A stretch of 64,000 nucleotides of DNA from assembly GCF_033546915.1 (NCBI RefSeq), contig NZ_CP137850.1:434001-498000 (forward strand). Direction: 5' to 3'. The notes below the pieces were generated by a model that was given only the letters and a program-made list of their open reading frames with translations, was not told the DNA's origin and did no database searches. Origin of the DNA: Mycoplasmopsis verecunda. GTDB lineage: Bacteria; Bacillota_I; Bacilli_A; Mycoplasmatales; Metamycoplasmataceae. Within the stretch, counting starts at the first letter, position 1. Every line of letters begins with the position of its first letter. Shown here in pieces: positions 1 through 9,186 of the stretch. Made by a program: the position numbers and the translations under genes.

Positions 1-1
1 T

Positions 2-481
2 CCGGCGTCAACAGGTGGTGGAATTAGAACCACAACTTTTGCTTTAATAATTATGGGAATTTGAAGAGTCATATTTGGAATACCGCGTGTAAGAATGTTT
101 AAACGTGCTATAAATCAAGATACTGTTAATATGTCTTCACAAATACTTGCTATTGCTTTAATTCTTATAATAATAGCTAGTTTGGTATTGTTCACTTCAT
201 TCGATGTTAGTGGCGGAGTTATAACTACACTACCAACAAATGAGGATAATTATGTCACATTTAGTGCACAAAATATAGTCTTTGAGGTAGCTAGTGCATT
301 CGGAACTACCGGATTATCTTCAGGAGTTACTTCTAAATTAAATTATGCTTCACAATTAATGCTTATTCTTGTTATGTTCATAGGACAATTTGGAATTTCT
401 TCAACATTACTTGTTTGAGCACGTAAGAAGAATGGAAAACGTACTTACGAATACATCGATGCAGATATTGCTATCGGTTAG
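2..481 (+). CDS. ktrB: Potassium uptake protein KtrB/TrkH family, C-terminal part
   Basis: This is the 3' part of an open frame that begins before the window. It encodes a K+-translocating membrane subunit of the TrkH/KtrB family. The first codons read P-A-S-T-G-G-G-I-R-T-T-T-F-A, the conserved fourth selectivity-filter loop of this family. They are followed by two hydrophobic stretches and a short positively charged tail ending at TAG 479-481. UGA codons near 62 and 416 are read as Trp. The stop codon overlaps the Shine-Dalgarno AGGAG (480-484) of ktrA, so the two genes are coupled. KtrB forms the pore in the membrane and is gated by the cytosolic KtrA ring. The upstream part cannot be judged because it lies outside the window. 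Confidence 0.9.
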
Positions 482-490
482 GAGATATTT

Positions 491-1174
491 ATGAAATTAA
501 ATTATAAAAACGATATTGTTGTTATAGGAACAGGACGTTTTGGTCAAGCTGTTATTGAGCAACTTATTAAAATGGAAAAAAGCGTCTTTGTTCTAGACAA
601 AGATACAGAATCAACAAAATTGTTTGCTGATGAAGTAGATCGTATTGTTATTGGAGATGCTGCCGATACAAGAACTCTGAAATCACTAGGAATCGATCAA
701 GCGGAAACAGTAGTTGTTGCTGTATCAGATAATATTGAAATTGTGGCCGCTTTACTCGAACTTAAAGTTAAAAATATTATTGCTAGAGCCATTTCAAAAC
801 GTCATGCTAGAGTTTTAAAACAAATTGGTGTTAATGTTATCATTCGTCCAGAATATGAATCTGGTATTAGAGCCGCACTAATAGCAACAAATAAAAACTT
901 TATTAGATACTCACAAAACTTGCAAGAAATAGGTGGTAACTTTGTTATTGGTTCAACTAAAGTAAATAATAAGTACTTAGAAAACCAAAGAATAAAAGAT
1001 TTACAACTATCTCAAATGGGTATTACTATAGTCTTGATTAAAACAGGAAATGTATTTAAAAGAGCGACAGGTGATACTATAATTCAAAAAGATGATATTG
1101 TTACAATTATTGGAGAAGTAAGCAATGTAACAAATGCTTTAGAATATCTTAATTACAAAGAAGAAAATGAATAA
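491..1174 (+). CDS. ktrA: Potassium uptake regulatory subunit KtrA (TrkA family)
   Basis: The 227-residue protein starts at the ATG 6 nt after the AGGAG that overlaps the ktrB stop. Residues ~10-130 form an RCK/TrkA-N Rossmann domain with the nucleotide-binding motif GTGRFGQ and an acidic residue at the end of the second strand (VLDKD). Residues ~150-225 match a TrkA-C (RCK_C) domain. Length is typical for KtrA (~220). It would sit as a cytosolic octameric ring that gates KtrB in response to ATP/ADP. In Firmicutes the RCK_C domain also binds c-di-AMP; a diadenylate cyclase gene lies elsewhere in this window (38918-39577), so the same control is possible but is inference. Confidence 0.93.
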   Translation: MKLNYKNDIVVIGTGRFGQAVIEQLIKMEKSVFVLDKDTESTKLFADEVDRIVIGDAADTRTLKSLGIDQAETVVVAVSDNIEIVAALLELKVKNIIARAISKRHARVLKQIGVNVIIRPEYESGIRAALIATNKNFIRYSQNLQEIGGNFVIGSTKVNNKYLENQRIKDLQLSQMGITIVLIKTGNVFKRATGDTIIQKDDIVTIIGEVSNVTNALEYLNYKEENE

Positions 1175-1189
1175 TTTAATTAGAAATTT

Positions 1190-1220
1190 AAATCCAATAA
1201 TATGTTGGATTTTTCTTTTT
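1190..1220 (+). terminator. Intrinsic terminator after ktrAB
   Basis: A perfect 8-bp stem (AAATCCAA at 1190-1197 pairing with TTGGATTT at 1205-1212) with a 7-nt loop is followed by a T-rich run to 1220. It lies 16 nt after the ktrA stop. Confidence 0.85.
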
Positions 1221-1280
1221 TCAACTATGTAATAGATATAAAAATAGACATAGAATAAACATTAAATATAGAGAAAACTA

Positions 1281-1309
1281 TATAATTTAATTAATATATT
1301 AATTAAATT
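1281..1309 (+). promoter_or_regulatory. gyrA promoter -10 with 26-bp perfect AT palindrome
   Basis: TATAAT at 1281-1286 fits a -10 box. From 1284 to 1309 the sequence is a perfect palindrome of A/T only (half-site AATTTAATTAATA). It covers the expected transcription start and ends 12 nt before the chosen gyrA ATG. No good -35 hexamer is seen. The palindrome could form a hairpin in the leader or be a DNA-level element sensitive to supercoiling. Confidence 0.55.
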
Positions 1310-1321
1310 ATGAGGTATCTT

Positions 1322-3940
1322 ATGAGCGAAAAAGAAGCTATTTTAAAAGATCAAGATGAAGAGAAAAAAGTTAAAATCGAAGAAGATGTTGAATTCGAAT
1401 ACGAAGAAAACAACACTATGATTTTCAAGAAGAAAAAAGAAGTTGTAAGCGAAGAAGATGAAGAAGAAATTCCACAAGAAAGTGAAGAATACACAGTGGA
1501 ATCTCAAATAATTACCGAACCTACTGACGGTTTACATCCAGTTGTTATTGATAATGAAATGAAACAATCATTCCTAGAATATTCTATGAGTGTTATTGTG
1601 TCTCGTGCTTTGCCTGATGCACGTGATGGATTAAAACCGGTACACCGTAGAATTCTATACGATATGTCAGAACTGGGTATTACACCAGGTTCACAACACC
1701 GTAAATCTGCACGTATTGTGGGGGATGTTCTAGGAAAATACCACCCGCATGGTGATTCTTCTGTTTACGAAGCAATGGTACGTATGGCTCAAGATTTCTC
1801 TATGCGTTATCCACTAGTTGACGGTCATGGTAACTTTGGTTCAATTGATGGTGATGCAGCAGCTGCTATGCGTTATACTGAAGCAAGAATGGCTAAAATT
1901 GCTGTTGAAATGCTTGATGGTATCAAAAAAGATACAGTTGATTTCGTAGATAACTATGACGGAAGTGAACAAGAACCAACAGTTTTACCTTGCCGTTTCC
2001 CTAACTTGCTTGTTTCTGGTTCTTCAGGAATTGCAGTTGGTATGGCAACGGAAATACCACCACATAATTTAGGAGAAACTATTGATGCTACAATTGCACT
2101 AGCTAAAAATCCTGAAATTACAGTTAAAGAATTAATGCAATATATAAAAGGGCCTGATTTCCCAACAGGAGCTATTATCCTTGGTACTAAAGGTATTTTA
2201 GAAGCTTATGAAACAGGCCGTGGATCAATACCGGTTCGTTCTAAATGTGAAGTTATTGAACAAACCAACGGAAAAAGCAAAATAATCATTAGAGAAATTC
2301 CTTATGCAATTAAAAAAACAACAATAATTGAAAAAATAGCCGAATTACACAAAACTAAAGTTATCGAAGGAATAGTAGATTTACGTGATGAATCTAACAG
2401 AGAAGGAATTAGATTAGTTATTGATGTTAAAAAAGGTGTTAATCCGCACATTTTACTTAACAAGTTATATCAAAAATCAAACATACAAACAACATTCAAT
2501 TTCAACTTAGTTGCAATTGTAAATAATGAACCCAAAACACTTAATTTAAAACAAGCTCTAGAAGTATTTATTGAACATCAAAAAGATGTTGTTACAAGAA
2601 GATTAAAATTTGACTTAAATAAAGCTGAAGAAAGAGCTCACATTTTAGATGGATTAAAAATAGCTGTTTCAAATATAGATGAAGTTGTTGCAATTATTAA
2701 AAAATCTAAAACTGATGCAGATGCTCAAACTTCACTTGCCTCAAGATTCAATTTATCCGAAAAACAAACAAAAGCAATCTTGGAAATGAGATTAAGCAGA
2801 TTAACTGGATTAAGTATCGAAAAAATGGATGCCGAAATATTAGACTTGCAACACGAAATAGCTCATTATAAAGAAATTTTATCTTCAGAAGAAAAACTTA
2901 TTGCTGAAATTGTAACTGAACTTCAAGAAGTTAAAGATAAATATAATGATCCTCGTAGAACAGTTATTGATGCTTCAGCAGTAGGAGTAATCTCTGATGA
3001 AGATTTAATTCCTGAAAGAGAAATTGTTATAACAATGTCATCAAATGGATATGTAAAACGTATGGACTTAGATGAATACAACACACAACGTCGTGGTGGT
3101 ATGGGATCTATTTCTATGAAAACTTATGATGATGATGATATAGCAATGATTATTCACGCTAATACGCATACTGATTTACTTTTATTCTCAAACTATGGAA
3201 AAGTTTATACCTTAAGAGGACATCAAATTCCAGAAGGATCTAAACAATCAAAAGGATTACCATTTATTAATATAATTCAAGGATTAGATACTGAAAATGG
3301 TGAAAAAATAGTTTCAATTCTTGATATAGATTCATATGATAATAATCAATATTTAGTTACAGTAACAAAGCAAGGTATGTTCAAAAAATCTGAATTAGCT
3401 TTATTTAGCAATATCAGAAGAAATGGTTTAATAGCTTTTAAACTTCGTGAAGATGACCAATTAGTTAGAGCATTTATAATTGGTGAACAAGATGCTGTAT
3501 TAATAGCTAATAATGTAAAGAACATAGTTATGTTCAAATCAGATGATGTTAGACCATTGGGACGTTCATCACTTGGAGTTAAAGGAATTAAACTTGAACA
3601 AGGTCAAGAAGTTATTTCAGCCTCAGCTGATAATGAAGGTGATTATGTATTAACTCTTGGAGAAAAAGGATTTGGAAAATTAACTAATAAGGAACAATTT
3701 AGATTAACAAATCGTGGCGTTAAAGGGGTTACTGGTATAAATGCAGAAAAAGCCGGAAAACTAGTATTTGCTCGTTTTGTAAACTTAGAAGATGAATTAT
3801 TAGTTATAACCTCACTTGGAGTTACAATTAGAACTTCAATTGATCAAATTTCTGAAGCTTCACGTAATACAAAAGGGGTTAAAATTATCAACCTTAAAGA
3901 AGGTGATTCTATTGTATCTGTAGAAGTTATTAAACAATAA
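1322..3940 (+). CDS. gyrA: DNA gyrase subunit A
   Basis: The 872-residue protein is the breakage-reunion subunit of gyrase. An acidic, Lys/Glu-rich extension of about 60 residues precedes the usual family start. Then come the winged-helix region, the active-site tyrosine in [11 protein letters not shown] (Tyr185), the [17 protein letters not shown] core, a coiled-coil arm, and a C-terminal beta-pinwheel. I favour gyrA over parC because of the region QRRGGMG (residues 589-595), which matches the GyrA box, although Met replaces the usual Lys/Arg before the last Gly. The ATG at 1322 is preferred over 1310 because GAGG lies 6 nt upstream of it. The gene stands alone with its own promoter and terminator; gyrB is not in the window. 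Confidence 0.88.
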   Translation: MSEKEAILKDQDEEKKVKIEEDVEFEYEENNTMIFKKKKEVVSEEDEEEIPQESEEYTVESQIITEPTDGLHPVVIDNEMKQSFLEYSMSVIVSRALPDARDGLKPVHRRILYDMSELGITPGSQHRKSARIVGDVLGKYHPHGDSSVYEAMVRMAQDFSMRYPLVDGHGNFGSIDGDAAAAMRYTEARMAKIAVEMLDGIKKDTVDFVDNYDGSEQEPTVLPCRFPNLLVSGSSGIAVGMATEIPPHNLGETIDATIALAKNPEITVKELMQYIKGPDFPTGAIILGTKGILEAYETGRGSIPVRSKCEVIEQTNGKSKIIIREIPYAIKKTTIIEKIAELHKTKVIEGIVDLRDESNREGIRLVIDVKKGVNPHILLNKLYQKSNIQTTFNFNLVAIVNNEPKTLNLKQALEVFIEHQKDVVTRRLKFDLNKAEERAHILDGLKIAVSNIDEVVAIIKKSKTDADAQTSLASRFNLSEKQTKAILEMRLSRLTGLSIEKMDAEILDLQHEIAHYKEILSSEEKLIAEIVTELQEVKDKYNDPRRTVIDASAVGVISDEDLIPEREIVITMSSNGYVKRMDLDEYNTQRRGGMGSISMKTYDDDDIAMIIHANTHTDLLLFSNYGKVYTLRGHQIPEGSKQSKGLPFINIIQGLDTENGEKIVSILDIDSYDNNQYLVTVTKQGMFKKSELALFSNIRRNGLIAFKLREDDQLVRAFIIGEQDAVLIANNVKNIVMFKSDDVRPLGRSSLGVKGIKLEQGQEVISASADNEGDYVLTLGEKGFGKLTNKEQFRLTNRGVKGVTGINAEKAGKLVFARFVNLEDELLVITSLGVTIRTSIDQISEASRNTKGVKIINLKEGDSIVSVEVIKQ

Positions 3941-3946
3941 TAAATT

Positions 3947-3976
3947 TGTGCATTTCATATGCACATTTTATTTTTA
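3947..3976 (+). terminator. Intrinsic terminator after gyrA
   Basis: The stem TGTGCAT (3947-3953) pairs with ATGCACA (3959-3965), followed by a T-rich stretch. It starts 6 nt after the gyrA stop. Confidence 0.8.
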
Positions 3977-4114
3977 GTAGCAATAAATTAATAAATAATT
4001 TGCAATAAAATGTATTTAATTTAGTTCTTTTTATGCTAAAATAATCAAGAAAATTTTCTAATTTAAGTAATTATGAAAATGATAAAATTAAATTAGAAAT
4101 AATAAAAAGGAGAT

Positions 4115-4615
4115 TTATACAAGTCAAAAGCAAACGTATGTAAAGATTTACACAAAAAATCTTGAAGCGAATCAAAAGCACAACTTAAACGTGGAAACTT
4201 ATTAATGTTGGCTATAGGTTTCTTACTTGGTGGTGTTTTTACAGCTTTGGTATCATCATTTGCAAATGATATTATCATGGCTGCTATTACAAGAGCATTT
4301 GGAACATCAACAAACGATTGAGTTCTAGCACCAGTTATGGAAAATGGTAAAGTTGTAGGTGGAATTTACATTGGTAAATTTATCTCAGCAATTATTCAAT
4401 TCGTAATCGTATCAGGTGTAGTATTTGGTATCTTATACTTCTACTTCTGATTCAAAAACTATGTAGCATACCGTAAAGCTCTTAAAAACCCTGTTGTTGA
4501 AGAACCAGTAGCACCAGCTCCTGCACCAACAACTGAAGAATTAATACTAGCTGAATTGAAGAAATTAAATGCAAATGTTGGTGATGATTCAAAATCATTA
4601 TTTAATGCAAAATAA
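4115..4615 (+). CDS. mscL: Large-conductance mechanosensitive channel MscL, start codon unclear
   Basis: The frame encodes an MscL: the conserved RGN followed by a first membrane helix (LAIGFLLGGVFTALVSSF), then ANDIIM, a periplasmic-type loop with a UGA Trp, a second helix, and a C-terminal tail ending TEELILAELKKLN, the cytoplasmic helix of MscL. It would form a homopentameric pore that opens on membrane tension. The start is odd. The frame opens after TAA 4103-4105, a strong AAGGAG lies at 4107-4112, but no ATG, GTG or TTG occurs in frame before ATG 4205, and that ATG would cut off the N-terminal helix and RGN. I give TTA 4115 as the first possible codon (TTA is an allowed start in code 4), though spacing suggests 4118-4121. 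A mutated start is also possible. Confidence 0.8.
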
Positions 4616-4623
4616 TTCTATCT

Positions 4624-4655
4624 AAATGCATCAGTGTATCTGGGTGCATTTTTTT
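4624..4655 (+). terminator. Intrinsic terminator after mscL
   Basis: AAATGCA (4624-4630) pairs with TGCATTT (4645-4651), ending in seven T. It lies 8 nt past the mscL stop. Confidence 0.8.
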
Positions 4656-4657
4656 GA

Positions 4658-4663
4658 TATAAT
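4658..4663 (+). promoter_or_regulatory. -10 promoter element for the 4691 gene
   Basis: TATAAT with an upstream TGA (extended -10 like) immediately follows the mscL terminator. A purine-rich AAAGGA at 4678-4684 serves as ribosome binding site for ATG 4691. Confidence 0.55.
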
Positions 4664-4690
4664 TTCCATATAAAAATTAAAGGAATTAAT

Positions 4691-5284
4691 ATGCAAAATC
4701 AAGAACATAATGAAACAGAAACTTTCGAACAAAAAATAAATGAGTTTATGCCTTTTTATAAAAAATTAGGAATCGTTGTTATAATTTTTTCAACACTAGT
4801 ACTATCATTTGTAATACCTTTGCTTATACTTGTATCAACTACAGATACTACTGAACATTCAATAGCGATTGATGTTCTTCTAGCATTACTTATAATTTCT
4901 CCTTTTGGTAGTGTTATTTATTTCTATGCTTATTACATGCCAAAAGCGAATAAATTTAAAAAAGAAATTATTTCAGACAAATCGCAATTTAAACCTTATT
5001 ATGAAAAGAATTGCAAAACTTGATTTCAAAAATATCTATTTAGAAGTTTAATACTTCAATTATTCGGATTACAAGAAAGATATAAACTTACTCATGATGT
5101 TCCAGAAGAACTAGCAAAGCAATATGATGAACTAGTTGGTGATGTGCATGAGTATAAAACAGAAGATGAAAAATATGAGTCTAATTTAGCAAATGAAGAC
5201 AAAATTCAAGAGACTGAAGAACTAGTAAAATTAGACGAAATTACTAAAGAACTTAATGATGAGAAAGATAAAGAACAAAAATAA
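4691..5284 (+). CDS. Hypothetical two-helix membrane protein
   Basis: The 197-residue protein is not recognised. UGA at 5021-5023 is read as Trp. A charged N-terminus (~25 residues) is followed by two hydrophobic segments, about residues 27-50 and 58-82, and then a long hydrophilic, strongly acidic and Lys-rich C-terminal region likely in the cytosol. The gene is monocistronic, with its own promoter upstream and a terminator directly after the stop. No enzymatic motif is visible. It could be a membrane adaptor, but that is only a guess from topology. Confidence 0.75.
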
Positions 5285-5286
5285 AT

Positions 5287-5310
5287 AAATATCCCAATGG
5301 GATATTTTTT
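5287..5310 (+). terminator. Intrinsic terminator
   Basis: A perfect 9-bp stem, AAATATCCC (5287-5295) with GGGATATTT (5299-5307), with a 3-nt loop and a T-run, follows the stop of the preceding gene. Confidence 0.85.
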
Positions 5311-5377
5311 AGATATTTATAACTATATCATAGATATATAAGTAGATTTAAGTATCAAACTAGTACAAAAGGCTATT

Positions 5378-5402
5378 TTCTAAATTATTATATAATTTAG
5401 AA
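5378..5402 (+). promoter_or_regulatory. nusB promoter with overlapping inverted repeat
   Basis: TATAAT at 5391-5396 is a good -10 element 22 nt before the nusB ATG. It is embedded in a perfect inverted repeat, TTCTAAATTA (5378-5387) and TAATTTAGAA (5393-5402), with a 5-nt centre. AAAGGAG at 5406-5412 is the ribosome binding site. The dyad could be an operator. Confidence 0.5.
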
Positions 5403-5417
5403 ACTAAAGGAGCTATT

Positions 5418-5876
5418 ATGAAATATCACAAAACAAGAAGACAATCAAGAATAACAATAGTACATGTTCTGTATAAATACGAATTATTAGAACAACCAAT
5501 TAATGTCGAAGAAGCTTTTGAAGAATATGAGCTAAATCGTGAAGAATTAGCTAAAGTTAGTGCAATTGCTAAAAATTATTCATTTTTAAAGAAAACACTA
5601 TCATCATTATTTAACAAGAACTGGCAATGAGATAGAATTTCTCCACTAATTAGAGCAATAATTTTAAATGCTGCTTTTGAAATGTATTCAATTGAACCCA
5701 AAATAGTTATTAATGAAGCTATTGAAATAACAAAGCTTTACTTCCCTAAAGACGAAAAGGATGAAGAAAAAACTATTACAGGTCAGTTTTATAAATTTGT
5801 TAACTCATTACTTGAATCATATTATAAGTTAACAGTTACACTAGAAGCTGCTCTAGAAAAAGAAGATAAAAAATAA
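5418..5876 (+). CDS. nusB: Transcription antitermination factor NusB
   Basis: The 152-residue protein matches NusB. The N-terminal segment has the RRQSRITIVHVLYKYEL pattern of the all-helical RNA-binding fold. The C-terminal half has the family signature RISPLIRAIILNAAFEM, then EPKIVINEAIEITKLYF and FVNSLLES. UGA near 5628 is Trp. NusB binds boxA RNA with NusE and supports rRNA antitermination. It heads a tight + strand cluster that runs through the pseudouridine synthase at 10996 with gaps or overlaps of at most a few nucleotides, so it is probably the first gene of an operon. Confidence 0.93.
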
Positions 5877-5877
5877 T

Positions 5878-6390
5878 ATGCAAAATAATAAAAGAAAAAT
5901 ATCAAATTTCTTTTTAGCAATTGCTTATAAATCACAATATCGCAAAATATTAAATAAGATAAATTTTACTTATCAAAAATTCTACGAATTAAATTTAATC
6001 AAAACTAAAAAGCTTGAAAAATTAGAAAGTGATAAGTTTGCAAAACGTAGTGCAGACTTAAATGATTTTATCCAAAGCTTTAATGATGAAATTGAATTTT
6101 GTTCAAATGTTACAGAAGCACAAAAACAAATGATATTTAATTTTTATTACTATTTGTTTTACGATCTTTTTATTAAATACTATAACCGTGATGAGTTAGA
6201 AGTTAAAAACTACTTAGGTGAAACTTTTTCTCGTATTCATTTAGATAACGATAAAAAGAAACGTAAACAACAATTTAAAATCATAGTAAATAAAATCAAA
6301 AGAGAATATTACTATTTATTCTTAGATGAATTTCAAAAAATAGATGGTTACAATACGGTGTTAAGAGCTATATTGAGAAAGGTGCTGTAA
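5878..6390 (+). CDS. Hypothetical protein between nusB and sufS
   Basis: The 170-residue protein starts one base after the nusB stop, and its own stop overlaps the sufS start (TAATG at 6388-6392). It is rich in Lys, Tyr and Phe, with no signal peptide and no clear membrane segment. The central part is predicted helical with many aromatic residues (FNFYYYLFYDLFIKYY). I do not recognise a family. The position inside a tight cluster supports a real, translated gene. A role linked to RNA or Fe-S metabolism cannot be inferred from sequence alone. Confidence 0.78.
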   Translation: MQNNKRKISNFFLAIAYKSQYRKILNKINFTYQKFYELNLIKTKKLEKLESDKFAKRSADLNDFIQSFNDEIEFCSNVTEAQKQMIFNFYYYLFYDLFIKYYNRDELEVKNYLGETFSRIHLDNDKKKRKQQFKIIVNKIKREYYYLFLDEFQKIDGYNTVLRAILRKVL

Positions 6391-7544
6391 TGAATCATAG
6401 CGAAATAAGAAAACATTTTCCGATTTTAGAAAAAATTACTTATTTTGATTCAGCTGCTTTAGTCTTGAAACCAAAAGAAGCTTCTGATGCAATTTATGAT
6501 TACTATGTTAATAAATCAATTTCATCACGTACAGCGGATACACCGCTTGGAAATGAAGTTAATAATACTATTCAATCTGTAAGAATGAAAGTTGCAAATT
6601 TATTAGATGCAAATCAAGATGAAATTATATTTACAAGCGGAACTACTGAAAGTATTAATTTATTTGTAAATATGATTGCTCAGTTATTAAATGAGGGTGA
6701 TGAAATATTGCTTAGTGCTTATAACCATTCTTCTAATTTAATTCCTTGAATTGAAATGGCTAAAAAAGTTGGTGCAAAAATTAAAATATCACAAAATATT
6801 TATGCAGATATAAATTCAAAAACAAAAATAGTATCACTAAGTCATGAGACAAATAACTTTAATCAAAATTTTGATATTAAACAAATAGCTCAAAAAGCTC
6901 ATGAAAATAATGCTTACATTTTTAGTGATGCTGCACAATCCATTTCACATCAAAAAGTTTCACTTGAAATTGTTGATGCTGTTGCGTTTTCAACAAATAA
7001 ATTTTATGGTCCAACAGGGATGGGTGTATTAGCTGTAAAAGGTGAATTACTCACTAAATTAAAACCAGTTAAATTCGGCGGTGGCTCAGTAAATGCAATT
7101 GATATTGATGCTTCATGAGATATGAAATGTTCAATCAGTGCTTATGAACCAGGAACTCCTGATATTGCTGGTTTCTTTATGTTTGATAAATCACTTGATT
7201 TCTTTAATCAAGTTGGATATAAACAAAGTAAAGAGATATTATTAGATTTATCTATATATTTACATGATCAATTAAGTAAACTTGAAAATGTAGATGTTTA
7301 TACTAAACCAGGTGATTATATTGCTTTAATAAATGTAAAAGGAATAAATGCACAAGATGTAGCTACTTATTTAGGAACCAAGAATATTTATACAATAGCT
7401 GGTATTTTTTGTGCACCATACTTAAGAAATATTCAAGAGCATTACTCTTTTTTAAGAATTTCCCTAGGTATTTATAACAATAAAGAAGATATCGATAAAT
7501 TAGTTGAAGAATTAAAAAATGGAGGTGATTTCTATGCATTTTAA
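6390..7544 (+). CDS. sufS: Cysteine desulfurase SufS-type
   Basis: The 384-residue enzyme is a PLP-dependent class V aminotransferase-fold cysteine desulfurase that takes sulfur from cysteine for Fe-S cluster and thiouridine synthesis. It opens with the family motif HFPILEKITYFDSAA. The PLP lysine is in FSTNKFYGPTG (Lys204), preceded by the DAAQSISH segment (SDAAQSISHQ). The active-site cysteine is in the loop IAGIFCAPYL (Cys341), equivalent to the R-x-G-H-H-C-A loop of the family. Two UGA codons (6747 and 7116) are Trp, which is why the gene looks split under the standard code. Its end overlaps sufU by 11 nt, as expected for an enzyme and its sulfur acceptor. Confidence 0.93.
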
Positions 7545-7947
7545 TCAAAATCAATCACGTGAAATCATTATGAATCATTATATGAATCCAGATAATAAAG
7601 TTAAATTAGAAGAAAACTTTATTACTTGTTATAGTAATACTTGTTCTGATATGCTACAACTTCAAACTAATTGAGATAATGATATATTGCTAGATGCAAA
7701 GTTTGATGGTCATGGATGTGCTGTTTTTATGGCTTCAACTGATATTTTCTTAAGTTTAATTAAAAGCAAAACAAAAAGTGAAATTAAATCACTAGTTGAA
7801 CTTTTTACTAGATTTGTTAATCAAGAAAAATTAAGTGATAGCGAAATAGAACAATTAGGTGATTTAAAAGCCTTTTATAATGTTAAAACACATTTAAATA
7901 GAGTTGCTTGTGCATTATTAACTCCTAATTATTTTTTAAATGATTAA
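7534..7947 (+). CDS. sufU: Fe-S scaffold / sulfur acceptor SufU (IscU-like)
   Basis: The 137-residue protein is an IscU/SufU scaffold. It starts at the ATG inside the end of sufS, with GGAGG 8 nt upstream. Three ligand cysteines typical of the fold are present: C37 in SNTCSD, the Cys in DGHGCAVF, and the Cys in RVACALL near the C-terminus. Motif order and length match IscU-type proteins. SufU takes persulfide from SufS and builds or relays clusters. No sufBCD genes are next to it, in line with the reduced Fe-S pathways of mollicutes. The stop overlaps the dinB start by 8 nt. Confidence 0.92.
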
Positions 7948-9181
7948 ACCAATTATTTTTCATATTGATTTTGATTGTTATTTTGTTTCAGCAGCTCGTA
8001 CAATTCAGCCAGAATTAAATAATAAACCTGTTGCAATATCTCGTTCTTCATCACATGCAATTGCTGTTTCAGTTTCTTATGAGTTAAAAAATAAAGGTGT
8101 CAAAGCCGGAATGAAGAATTTTGAAATTCAAGCCATTGAACCTAAAACAACATTTGTTCCCAGTGATATGGATTTATATGAACGATTATCAAGCGAAATA
8201 TTTGAATATATTGCTAAATATTACACCGGAAATATTCAAATAGCTTCCATTGATGAATGTTTTCTTGATGTAACGGATTTAGTTACACAACGAAATATAA
8301 GTTGTATACAATTAGCTCACAAGTTGCAAAGAGACTTGATGCATAAATTCAGAATACCAGTTACAATTGGTATTTCACATAATAAATTTGCTGCTAAAAT
8401 GACAACAAATATTTCAAAACCTTTTGGAATTGGTTTTACTGATGAAAATAACTTTGCGGAACATTTTTTCAATTTAGATATTGAAAAATACCATGGTATA
8501 GGTAAAAAGACTGCTGACAAATTAAGAAAAGTTAATATTAATACTATTGGCGAATTAGCTAGTAAAAAAGTAAGTGATCTTGAAATTAGTGCAATTTTTG
8601 GTCGTATCGGACAAGATATATTACATAATTTAGATCCTTATGTTTATGAACATATTTCATTTAAAGACGAACAAGCGCTAGGTATTGGAAATGAAATAAC
8701 CTTTGAAGATTATTCATTACCTTATGAAATTAAAATTGAACATTTAGTTGCTTTATGTGAAAAAGTTTCCGAAAGATTAATTAAAGAAAATTTAGCGGGA
8801 AATGTAATTACTTTAACAATTAGACAAAAAAGTAAAAAATGAATTAATAAACAAATTAAAATAGCTAATTATATTAATTCAAAAGGTGATATATACAAAA
8901 TTGCATTTAATATTTTTACGAAATATTTTGGTGAAAGTGATTTTATCGGAATTGGAATAAGAGTTTCAAATCTGATTAATCTGAGTGATATTTATTTACC
9001 AATTGAATTAATAAATAGTAATAAAATTAACTTGCAAGATAATTTAATCAAAGAAATTATTGCTGAAGTAAATACTTTATTTGCTAATCCAACATTAGAA
9101 ATTTTGGATGATTCAACAGATAGAAAACAAAAATTACAGCAAGGTAAATATAAGTTTAAGAAAATGCTATTTAGAAAGTAG
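7940..9181 (+). CDS. dinB: Y-family DNA polymerase IV (DinB)
   Basis: The 413-residue protein is a Y-family translesion polymerase. Palm-domain motifs are IDFDCYF (Asp10, Asp12) near the N-terminus and SIDECFLDV with the catalytic pair Asp105-Glu106. The finger region VSVSYELKNKGVKAGM and the helix-hairpin-helix YHGIGKKTADKLRKVNI are typical of DinB. A C-terminal little-finger domain follows the UGA Trp at 8840. The protein can copy damaged DNA with low fidelity. It overlaps sufU at its start and precedes nadD by 5 nt, so it appears co-transcribed with the housekeeping cluster and not under a visible damage-response operator. Confidence 0.92.
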
Positions 9182-9186
9182 GAAAA

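Noticed and set aside
3346-3537. - strand frame inside gyrA
   Set aside because: Antisense shadow of a strongly conserved gene with no ribosome binding site or family match.
1322-3940. Assignment as topoisomerase IV subunit A (parC)
   Set aside because: The QRRGGMG box and strong core similarity favour gyrA, although the box has Met instead of Lys/Arg. Without gyrB or parE next to it I keep a small doubt.
6390-7544. sufS looks like three separate fragments
   Set aside because: The breaks are UGA codons. With UGA = Trp the frame is continuous and all enzyme motifs are in order.
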